This document shows, piece after piece, positions 52,305 through 64,000 of a stretch of 64,000 nucleotides of DNA. How positions within the stretch are numbered: the stretch's first letter is position 1; each line of letters begins with the position of its first letter. This stretch comes from Thermoplasmataceae archaeon (GTDB lineage: Archaea; Thermoplasmatota; Thermoplasmata; Thermoplasmatales; Thermoplasmataceae), in the NCBI GenBank assembly GCA_038729425.1, contig JAVYSB010000002.1, positions 171,052-235,051 on the forward strand, read 5' to 3'. The position numbers and the translations under genes were made by a program. The notes under the pieces are model-generated. The model was not told where the DNA came from. It did not search any database and saw nothing but the letters and a program-made list of their open reading frames with translations.

Positions 52305-53686
52305 AGTCTGTCACCCCTGAAACGGCTGTATGCGTATAGGGCTCTCAAAGCTTTCACGCTTCTCGATACGGTAGGATACGCAGGTATCTGCCTGCGTTCG
52401 AATTCCCTGAGCAAATCTTTCGCCATTTTGAAGCCAAGAACACCGACAATTATTGGTTTTCCGGACTTCATATGCCTCTCCACAACATCCACGACCGCCG
52501 GCCCCATTTTTGGCGTCTGGGGTAATGCATAGACAAGAACGGCGTCTACTCCGGGATCTCTGGTTACAATGCTCAGTACCCTGTCGTAATCGTCCACGCT
52601 TCCGTCAGCTGTCAAATCAATAGGATTCTCAGCAGATCCGAATGCCACAATTGTCCCCCTGACATCTGACCTTGTGTCTTCAGCAAGTTTTGCCATCTGC
52701 AATGAGGGTCTCAGGGACAGGTCCGATATTTGATCTGTAGAGATTACACCCACACCGCCAGCCGTCGTCAGGATGGCAATCCGGTTTCCACCCATTAACT
52801 TGGAATATGCAAGCACTTTAGCATAATCCATAAGTTCTGTTTCATCAAACGCCCTCACGCATCCAGCCTGTGCGAGCATGCCATCAAAGACTGAATCATT
52901 TGAGGCCATTGCGCCCGTGTGAAGTGAAGCTGCCTTTGCTGACTGTTCGGTTCTTCCTGCTTTTAGAACAACTATGGGTTTCAATGTGTTGATTCGCTTC
53001 ACCATTTCATAAAATGATCTGCCGGAAGACACGCTTTCCATGTATATGGCTATGCTTCTGGTATTACTGTCAGAGAGGAAGTGTTCAAGAAAGTCACTTT
53101 CCGTGAGGTCAATACGGTTTCCGAGATTTATGAATGCCGATATCCCAAGGCCATATTCGGAGATCGTATCCATGGTCAGAAGTCCAAGAGCCCCACTCTG
53201 CGATATAAATCCTACATTTCCCGGGCCAGGAAATGCAACGCGGTCCGAAGACGTCAGAGTTGTATTGACTCTTGAATAGGGCAGGTAGATGCCGACGGTA
53301 TTTGGCCCTATAACTCTGGTCTCGGAAGCTTTCAACATACCGGAAATTCTTTCTGATAGTTCTTTACCTTCTTCTCCAGTTTCGGCGAAGCCTCCACTGA
53401 TAATTATTACGAAACTCACTCGTGATCTTATGCATTCTTCAACCGTGCCAGGCACAAGGCGAGCAGGAAGGATGATTACTGCAACCGTTACCGGCTTTTT
53501 AATTTCAGTAAGAGACTTATAACATTGCAGTCCAAGTATTTCTGATGAGGAAGGATTCACCGGGTATATTTTACCTGAAAATCCTGTAGTTACGAGGTTT
53601 TTGAGAATAACATGGCCTATCTTGGTTTCGTCCTTAGAAGCACCTATAACGGCGATAGACTCTGGGGTGAATAAGTCTTCAAGCAT
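52301..53686 (-). CDS. acdA: ADP-forming acyl-CoA synthetase, alpha subunit
   Basis: 461 residues. CoA-binding Rossmann domain at the start (LFTPESIAVIGASKDETKIG), FISQSGALGLLTMD and the phosphorylated His in KAASLHTGAMASNDSVFDGM (residue ~257), then a second ligase domain. Converts acyl-CoA + ADP + Pi to acid + CoA + ATP. Next to ior genes it would act on aryl-acetyl-CoA, although acetyl-CoA is also a possible substrate. First gene of the acdA-acdB-iorA-iorB operon. Confidence 0.94.
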   Translation of the reverse strand: MLEDLFTPESIAVIGASKDETKIGHVILKNLVTTGFSGKIYPVNPSSSEILGLQCYKSLTEIKKPVTVAVIILPARLVPGTVEECIRSRVSFVIIISGGFAETGEEGKELSERISGMLKASETRVIGPNTVGIYLPYSRVNTTLTSSDRVAFPGPGNVGFISQSGALGLLTMDTISEYGLGISAFINLGNRIDLTESDFLEHFLSDSNTRSIAIYMESVSSGRSFYEMVKRINTLKPIVVLKAGRTEQSAKAASLHTGAMASNDSVFDGMLAQAGCVRAFDETELMDYAKVLAYSKLMGGNRIAILTTAGGVGVISTDQISDLSLRPSLQMAKLAEDTRSDVRGTIVAFGSAENPIDLTADGSVDDYDRVLSIVTRDPGVDAVLVYALPQTPKMGPAVVDVVERHMKSGKPIIVGVLGFKMAKDLLREFERRQIPAYPTVSRSVKALRALYAYSRFRGDRL

Positions 53687-53761
53687 TAACGGGGATTGGT
53701 AATTTTCTTATAATTTTTTACTGGGATGAGTGGAAAAATGTGGAGGGTGATTGGCGTGGCT

Positions 53762-54778
53762 TCATCTCATGAACAGGTCATTTGCCATCATGCTTCTCAT
53801 TCTTGAAAGCTCCGACGGGCGGAAAATGCCATATTCGGTTATGAATCCGGAAACGTACTCATTTGGGGTAACGTCAAAAGCCGGATTTCTTGCCATGCTC
53901 CCGGAGGGTCCGATGCGGGTATCACCAACAAGAAGCACTTCTTCCTGGCCTCTCTCTTCTATGGGAATGTCATCCCCCGTCTCGATTGAGAAATCAAAGG
54001 TGCTGCCGGGAGCAGCCACGTAGAACGGGATTCCGTTAGCCTTGGCAACCACTGCTTTTTCGTACGTTCCAATCTTGTTGGCAAAGTCTCCGTTTCTGGC
54101 TATCCTATCAGCCCCAACTATCACAATGTCAACTTCGCCTTTCTTCATGAAATATCCGGCAGCGTTGTCCGCAATGATCGCGTGGTCTATGCCTTCCTGC
54201 TGAAGCTCCCACGCCGTGAGCTTGGCGCCCTGAAGCCTTGGCCGGGTTTCGTCCACAAATACGAACGGCTTTTTTCCCTGCCTGGCTGCAATCCTGATGG
54301 GGGCAAGTGCAGTGCCCCAATCAACAACCGCGAGTGCTCCAGCATTGCAGTGAGTGAGGATTCTACCATCCTGCCTTATAAGATTGTTTCCAAATTCACC
54401 TATCCTCTTGCTTCTACCGGAGATTTCGTTTGAATATCTCCTGGCTGAGCTCAGATCGAAATTATTTTCTTTCATGTATTTTATTGCCTTAAAAAGGTCA
54501 AACGCCGTGGGTCTTGTCTTTGAGATCTTGTCCACTGCGGAGTCCATGTTTTCTTCATTGTGTTTTGCCATAGCCAAACCAAACGCGGCAGTTACACCTA
54601 TCGCGGGAGCACCGCGAACAAGCATATCTTTTATGGCATGGACGATGTCGTCAGTGTTCTTGGCGTCGAAAATTTCAATCTTTTCCGGGAGTTTTCTCTG
54701 ATCTACAAGCCTTACTGTATCATTTTCATACCATACAGCAAACAGGTTCTTTTCCTCTCCGTCGACAATAACCTTCAT
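53762..54778 (-). CDS. mtnA: S-methyl-5-thioribose-1-phosphate isomerase
   Basis: 338 residues from the Met at 54778 (MKVIVDGEEKNLFAVWYEND); an upstream in-frame ATG at 54835 adds 19 residues without family character. eIF2B-like fold with VRGAPAIGVTAAFGLAMA, LTHCNAGALAVVDWGTALAP (catalytic Cys), DETRPRLQGAKLTAWELQQE, GADRIARNGDFANKIGTYE (catalytic Asp) and RNPAFDVTP. Methionine salvage step turning methylthioribose-1-P into methylthioribulose-1-P. The related ribose-1,5-bisphosphate isomerase was considered; the motifs fit MtnA better. Confidence 0.9.
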   Translation of the reverse strand: MKVIVDGEEKNLFAVWYENDTVRLVDQRKLPEKIEIFDAKNTDDIVHAIKDMLVRGAPAIGVTAAFGLAMAKHNEENMDSAVDKISKTRPTAFDLFKAIKYMKENNFDLSSARRYSNEISGRSKRIGEFGNNLIRQDGRILTHCNAGALAVVDWGTALAPIRIAARQGKKPFVFVDETRPRLQGAKLTAWELQQEGIDHAIIADNAAGYFMKKGEVDIVIVGADRIARNGDFANKIGTYEKAVVAKANGIPFYVAAPGSTFDFSIETGDDIPIEERGQEEVLLVGDTRIGPSGSMARNPAFDVTPNEYVSGFITEYGIFRPSELSRMRSMMANDLFMR

Positions 54779-54938
54779 TATACTACCTATTGCCAGATTT
54801 CTCAATGTCGAATTAATCTTATGCTTATCCCTCAATGCTTGCTTGTTTTCAATCTCAAAGATTCATAGGACAGGTTGTATGAGCACATTCAGATCGGAAT
54901 GCAATTTAATATAACGTCTGCTATCATGTTTGGAGCAG

Positions 54939-56102
54939 ATGGCAGAAGATCAGGATGATCTTAGATCAATAGAACAAATAACTGACGAGGAAGATAAATT
55001 AAAAAAACTCCGGGAATTAGATTCTGACAATGAAAAACTTGTCTCGCAATTTGGTGCTAGCTCAATTTCCGAAATAAAGGAACTTCCAGACTTCTACACA
55101 TTTAGAAACGGGCTGATATATTCCCACCGGAATTTCGACATATTCCTAAGGAGATTGAAATCCGGGGAGAAAAGCGCTGTTGTTTCTGGCTTCAATGCCA
55201 GCATGACCCCTCATATAGGTCACATATCTGTCTTTGACACCAATCTCTATTTCCAGAGGGAACATAATGTGCAGGTTTTCATGCCAATTTCGGACGACGA
55301 AAGCTATGTTTCCGGAAAGATCAACGACCAGGAGGAGGGCCTGAAAAATTCTATTCTCATTGCCAGGGCCATGATTGCTTTTGGGTATGATCTGAAGAAG
55401 ACGCACATTATAATAGACCAGATTTTTACCCAAATTTACAATCTTGCTATCAAGCTGTCCCGGGGGATAAATATGTCTGAGATCAAGGCAGTATACGGTT
55501 ACTCTAATGACAAGAATACTGGCTTGCATTTTTACCCCGCTATCCAGTCAGCCCACATCATCTTCCCGAATACCTTGGGATACCGGAATGTTATCGTTCC
55601 CATTGGACCGGACGAAGATGCCCACCTCAGGGTATGTCGTGATGTAGCTGAAAAGTTCGGGTTTGAAAAGCCTGCGGTATTACATTCCAGATTCCTGATG
55701 GGAACAGACGGGACCAAGATGTCGAAATCAAAGAACAATGCCATATTTCTTATGGATAGCCTAAAGAGCATCCGGAAGAAGGTCATGAACTCATACAGCG
55801 GCGGCCGGGTGTCCATTGAGGAACACAGGAAGCTCGGCGGTATCCCGGAAATAGATGTTTCATTCCAGTACCTGAAGAGTTACTTTCTATCTCCGAAGGA
55901 CTCTGAGAATCTCTATGCCCGGTATAAGAGCGGAGAGATCCTCACCGGCGAACTCAAAACGATGCTATTTGAGAGAATTAGTAAAAGAATTGAGGATTTT
56001 CAATCAAAGTATGAAAAGATTGGGAGAAAGGAAATCATGCAGGTATTGATGGTTAACACTCAGGTTGACTTGGACTATATTTTCGACCGGCTCGGTTTGT
56101 GA
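54939..56102 (+). CDS. trpS: Tryptophanyl-tRNA synthetase
   Basis: 387 residues from the ATG at 54939. Class I signature as PHIGH (HIGH; NASMTPHIGHISVFDTNLYF) and KMSKS (DGTKMSKSKNNAIFLM). Other blocks: GPDEDAHLRVCRDVAEKFGF and YSGGRVSIEEHRKLGG. The archaeal/eukaryotic TrpRS type. The N-terminal 45 residues are an acidic extension. TTTAATATA (54905-54913) sits ~26-34 nt before the ATG, so the message is probably leaderless; a TTG three codons upstream is the alternative. Divergent from mtnA. Confidence 0.94.
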   Translation: MAEDQDDLRSIEQITDEEDKLKKLRELDSDNEKLVSQFGASSISEIKELPDFYTFRNGLIYSHRNFDIFLRRLKSGEKSAVVSGFNASMTPHIGHISVFDTNLYFQREHNVQVFMPISDDESYVSGKINDQEEGLKNSILIARAMIAFGYDLKKTHIIIDQIFTQIYNLAIKLSRGINMSEIKAVYGYSNDKNTGLHFYPAIQSAHIIFPNTLGYRNVIVPIGPDEDAHLRVCRDVAEKFGFEKPAVLHSRFLMGTDGTKMSKSKNNAIFLMDSLKSIRKKVMNSYSGGRVSIEEHRKLGGIPEIDVSFQYLKSYFLSPKDSENLYARYKSGEILTGELKTMLFERISKRIEDFQSKYEKIGRKEIMQVLMVNTQVDLDYIFDRLGL

Positions 56103-56273
56103 ATGCAACAGAACACGTTGAGAACCTATCCTCCAGCTACTTTCTCGCATTAATAAAATCTTCAAGACTTCATCCTGTAATGAAGGCTGGCAGAATTAGA
56201 GGACATTGTGCTTTCCGCAAAAACGAGAATGTTTATATCCTGAGAATCGATAAAGTTTGCTATTAAACAGGCG

Positions 56274-56346
56274 GGGCCCGTAGCTCAGCTAGGTAGAGCA
56301 TCTGGCTTTTAACCAGGTGGTCGGGGGTTCGAACCCCCCCGGGCCC
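56274..56346 (+). tRNA. tRNA-Lys (anticodon TTT)
   Basis: 73 nt. Acceptor GGGCCCG pairs with CGGGCCC; anticodon loop CTTTTAA in stem TCTGG/CCAGG gives TTT; T arm GGGGG-TTCGAAC-CCCCC. D arm GCTCAGCTAGGTAGAGC. CCA not encoded. It lies only 20 nt before rpoH on the same strand and may be cut from the polymerase transcript. Confidence 0.96.
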
Positions 56347-56365
56347 GCGGCAGGTGACGGTTAAG

Positions 56366-56629
56366 ATGGGGAAGTTCAACGTATTGCAGCATGATTTGGT
56401 GCCTGAGCATCATCTCGTTGATGCTAAAGAGGAACAGAAGATTCTGAAAGAGTTAAATGTCGCAAAGGATTTACTCCCTAAGATCAGCAGGAATGATCCG
56501 GCTGTAAAGGCTCTTGAGGAGATACACGGGCCTCTGGAGAACGGGAGAATGATTAAGATTATCAGAAGGAGCCCGACGGTGGGGCTATCTACATATTATA
56601 GAGTTGTGACTGGTGAGGTTTTTAAATGA
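56366..56629 (+). CDS. rpoH: RNA polymerase subunit H (Rpb5-like)
   Basis: 87 residues from the ATG at 56366 with GGTGA at 56352-56356. [34 protein letters not shown] and [19 protein letters not shown] are archaeal RpoH features, equal to the C-terminal domain of eukaryotic Rpb5. Precedes rpoB, the standard archaeal order. ATGA overlap with rpoB. Confidence 0.96.
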   Translation: MGKFNVLQHDLVPEHHLVDAKEEQKILKELNVAKDLLPKISRNDPAVKALEEIHGPLENGRMIKIIRRSPTVGLSTYYRVVTGEVFK

Positions 56630-59600
56630 GAGAACTTGTTGATGTATTTTTCAAGAAAGAAAGTGTTGTGAACCATCAAATTGAATCAATGAATTATTTT
56701 GTTGCGTCGAAGGACAACCCAGACAACATAATGCAGCAGATCGTGGACGATACAAAGATCTCTGATGACAGTGAACCAGGCATAATGACGCTTGATCCTG
56801 CGAAGACACAGAACCGTAAAATTGAGATCAGATACGGAAGAGTCAGGGAAAAAAACAGGCCTATTGGGCCTTCTACCATATGGGTAGACAGGCCAGAGAT
56901 AAAGGAAGCTTCAGGCGCTTCAAATCAAATTACGCCCAATGAGGCGAGACTGAGAGATTTGAATTACATGGCTCCAATAAACCTTGAACTGAGGGTTATT
57001 GAGGATGGAATAGAGAAAGAGCCCGAAACAATTAAGATCGGGGATATTCCAGTAATGGTCAGATCGAGAGTGTGTACGCTGGCTGAAGGTAACCTTGATC
57101 TTTATGTGGAAAAGAACAATGGTCCAGTTAATGCTACAAGGAAGGAAAAGCTGCAATACGTGGGAGAGGACCCGGAGGATGCAGGCGGATACTTCATTAT
57201 CGGGGGATCAGAGAGAGTCATAGTTTCGCTCGAGGATCTTGCCCCAAACAAGATTCTCGTTGAATTCGAGGAGAAGTACGAATCCAGGGTAGAAGTGGCA
57301 AAAGTGTTCTCTCAGAGAGGAGGATTCAGGGCCCTCACTTCCATTGAAAAAGGGAACGACGGCATAATAAGTGTTTCAATTCCAAGCGTTGCAGGTACAA
57401 TACCTATAGTTATCCTGATGAAGGCGCTCGGGCTCGAGAAGGATGTGGATGTTCACAATTCTATAGCAACTGTCCAGAAGATGGACCCCATCATTTACGC
57501 TAATATCGAAGAAGCAAAGAACCCTAAAATTTTCCCACCAAATGGCATATCCAATACCGAAGACGCCATTTCTTACATAGAAAAGAGATTCGCTGCTGGC
57601 CAGGCTAAGGAATTCAGGGAAAAGAAAGTTTCACAGATGCTGGACAAGTCACTTCTTCCACATCTTGGTGACACTGAAGCTGACAGGCTAAAAAAGGCAA
57701 TATATCTTGGCAGGATGGCCAGGTCACTCCTTGAGCTGAACCTTGGGATCAGGAAGGAGGATGATAAAGATCATCTTGCGAATAAGAGAATTAAACTCGC
57801 TGGAGATCTGCTTGATGAGCTCTTCAGAAACGCATTTCAGTCTGTGCTCAAGGATCTTAAGTACCAGCTTGAGCGAACTTATAACAGGAAAAAGGGGATC
57901 AGGCTCAGACCTGCTGTTAGACAGGATCTGCTCACACAGAAGATTCTTCACGCCATGGCAACGGGTAACTGGATCGGAGGCAGAACCGGTGTTTCGCAAC
58001 TCCTGGATAGGGTTTCAAACGTGAGTACCCTGAGCCATCTCAGGAGGATAATATCACCGCTGACCAGATCTCAACCACACTTCGAAGCCAGGGATTTGCA
58101 TCCTACACAGTGGGGTAGAATCTGCCCTAATGAGACTCCGGAAGGTCAGAATTGCGGTCTCGTGAAAAATGCTGCGCTCATAATTAATGTAACTGAGGGC
58201 ATTGATCCGGAAATTGTTCTGGAATTCCTGAAAGGAATGGACGTCAAGGAGATCCTCGAAGAGAACCCTAATACTGGAAGAGTGTACCTCAATGGAGACT
58301 TCATAGGTTATCATGACGATCCGGCAAAACTTACAAATCAGATCAGAAGTGAGAGGAGGAAAGGAAAACTCCCAGACGATGTCAATGTGAGATTTGATTT
58401 TGAGACAAGAGAAGTGATCATTAACTGCGACAGGGGAAGGATAAGAAGACCGCTCCTGACATTGAACAACGGGACTACTGTCCTCACAAGAGAGATGCTG
58501 AAAAAGTTAGAAGGCGGAGAATATCAACTCAGAGATCTCGTAAAAAAAGGTGCCATGGAGTGGATAGACGCCGAGGAGGAAGAAAACCTCTACATTGCCG
58601 TTTATGGCTACGATTTCCCCGAAAAGTGTCCAAACTGCGGATCATACCTTTACAGGAGCAAACTTGATTGGATCAATCATGGTGAGTCTGGCAGCGATAA
58701 GGTAATTCTCCAGTGTCAGGAATGCAAGGCGACTTTCGACGGAAAGAACCTTCTGACAGAGGAATACACGCATATGGAGATCGATCCGTCGCTTATTCTA
58801 GGCGTTGTAGCTTCCATAACCCCATACCCTGAACATAACTCATCTCCTAGAATCACAATGGCAGCAGCCATGACAAAACAGTCAATAGGACTTTCAAGCA
58901 CAAATTTCAGGATAAGGACAGATACGAGGGGGCATGTACTTCACTACCCACAGATTCCCCTTGTAAAGACCAAAATAATGGATTTCATAAAGTATGACAA
59001 GAAACCTGCCGGACAAAATTTTGTGGTGGCTATACTTTCCTATCAGGGATACAATATCCAGGATGCTCTTATAATGAACAAGGCTGCTGTTGAGCGCGGT
59101 CTAGGGAGGAGCACATTTTTCAGAACATATACTGCTGAGGAAAGAAGATACCCTGGCGGGCAGGAGGACAAGTTTGAGATACCCACTCACGACGTACTAG
59201 GGGCAAGAGCGGAGGAGAGCTACAAAAACTTGGACGAAAACGGTGTAATTTTTCCGGAATCTTACGTCGAAGGTGCCGATGTTCTAGTGGGAAAGACTTC
59301 GCCGCCGAGATTTCTGGAAGAGGGCGGAGACAAACTTGGCCCACAGAGGAGGAGAGAATCATCAATTACCATGAGGCCCAACGAGAACGGTTTCGTGGAC
59401 AATGTTATACTCACCGTCTCCGAGAGCAACAGCAGGGTTGTTAAGATCAAGGTCAGGAGTGAGAGAATACCTGAATTGGGCGACAAGTTTGCGTCCAGAC
59501 ACGGCCAGAAGGGAGTCATAGGTTCAGTGGTCCCGCAGGAGGACATGCCCTTCACAGAGGACGGAATAATCCCAGATCTCGTAATCAATCCACATGCCAT

Positions 59601-60218
59601 ACCATCAAGGATGACCGTGGGTCATATACTAGAGATGATAGGTGGCCAAGTAGCTTCCATGAAGGGGGAGATTATTGACGGTACCATATTCAGTGGAGAA
59701 CCCGAGACAAGCCTGAGAGAAGGGCTTAGAAAGTTTGGATTCAGGAAGTCATCCGAGGAAAGTATGTACGACGGCATAACGGGCAGGAAATATGAGGCTG
59801 ATATCTTTACGGGTATTATTTATTACCAGAAGCTCCACCATATGGTGGCTGGCAAGTTCCATGCAAGGTCCAGAGGACCGGTGCAGATACTCACGAGGCA
59901 GCCTACAGAGGGAAGGTCGAGGCAGGGTGGCCTGAGATTCGGTGAAATGGAGCGCGACACCCTCATTGCCCATGGTGCTGCAATGGTTATAAAGGACAGG
60001 CTGCTGGACCAGAGCGATGGTACCATACTTTATGTGTGTGGAAACCCCAAATGCGGCCATATCGCGATCCTCGACAGGAGGAGAGGAACACTTCGCTGTC
60101 CAGTGTGTGGCAACACTGGAAATATTCATCCGGTAGAGACAAGTTACGCCTTCAAGCTTATGAGGGATGAACTGAACTCTCTTGGAGTTATTATGAGACT
60201 TAATTTAGGTGATATGAA

Positions 60219-60222
<4 letters not shown>
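56626..60222 (+). CDS. rpoB: DNA-directed RNA polymerase subunit B (undivided)
   Basis: 1198 residues in one piece, as in Thermoplasma and crenarchaea and unlike the split B'/B'' of many methanogens and halophiles. Marks: [27 protein letters not shown], the zinc ribbon CPNC...[64 protein letters not shown] and the C-terminal zinc site CGNPKCGH...[12 protein letters not shown] overlap with rpoA1. Confidence 0.98.

Positions 60223-64000
<3,778 letters not shown>

Noticed and set aside
53762-54778. Ribose-1,5-bisphosphate isomerase or eIF2B subunit
   Set aside because: The VRGAPAIG, THCNAGALA, GADRIARNGD and RNPAFDVTP blocks fit methylthioribose-1-phosphate isomerase better.

Overview
The window reads as chromosomal DNA of a euryarchaeon of the Thermoplasmata, most likely the order Thermoplasmatales. 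Support comes from an actin-like ATPase of the Thermoplasma Ta0583 type, an undivided rpoB next to split rpoA1/rpoA2, a free-standing 5S rRNA gene with no 16S or 23S beside it, many apparently leaderless genes with a TATA-like box about 25-30 nt before the start codon, and archaeal ribosomal operons with GGTGA-type ribosome binding sites. Assignment is by protein recognition only; no searches were run.

Layout. 1-5.5 kb: 5' part of hutH, a small GntR regulator, tRNA-Gly, triosephosphate isomerase, two surface or membrane proteins, and a two-gene actin-like module (actin ATPase plus a putative ribbon-helix-helix partner). 5.6-7.9 kb: DHA2-type drug exporter with a coupled MarR regulator. 7.9-10.1 kb: gene-poor, AT-rich stretch with a decayed VapBC-like remnant and tRNA-Lys(CTT). 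10.1-10.8 kb: a methyltransferase gene broken at a C9 tract. 11.0-27 kb: one very long co-directional cluster running L3-L4-L23-L2-S19-L22-S3-L29-SUI1-Rpp29-S17-L14-L24-S4e-L5-S14-S8-L6-L32e-L19e-L18-S5-L30-L15-SecY-adenylate kinase-EMC3/DUF106-cytidylate kinase-Cbf5-Nop5. This joins protein synthesis, membrane insertion, NMP kinases and the two guide-RNA RNP cores. 28-29.8 kb (minus): LSm, L37e (short and hidden by purF) and purF. 30-34.3 kb: a 1239-residue TPR-like protein coupled to an M50 membrane protease. 34.3-38.6 kb: small translation factors (zinc-ribbon protein, EF-1beta), a HAD phosphatase, an M48-like protein without catalytic residues, and an SDR. 38.8-40.9 kb: L44e-S27e-aIF2alpha-Nop10-PAC2, then a TnpB relic. 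41.6-45.3 kb: DNA topoisomerase VI B and A plus a nitrilase-family amidase. 45.3-48.6 kb (minus): otsB, otsA, a polytopic membrane protein. 48.8 kb: 5S rRNA. 49-53.7 kb (minus): iorB, iorA, acdB, acdA, which would turn aryl-pyruvates into aryl acids with ATP formation. 53.8-56.1 kb: mtnA and trpS, divergent. 56.3-64 kb: tRNA-Lys(TTT), rpoH, rpoB, rpoA1 and the 5' part of rpoA2.

Most interesting: the actin plus RHH-like pair; topoisomerase VI in a lineage generally described as using gyrase instead; the M48 pseudoprotease; long same-strand overlaps (Cbf5/Nop5 and L37e/PurF); the TPR-M50 pair; SecY with two extra N-terminal membrane helices; and decayed mobile or toxin-antitoxin material in otherwise conserved surroundings.
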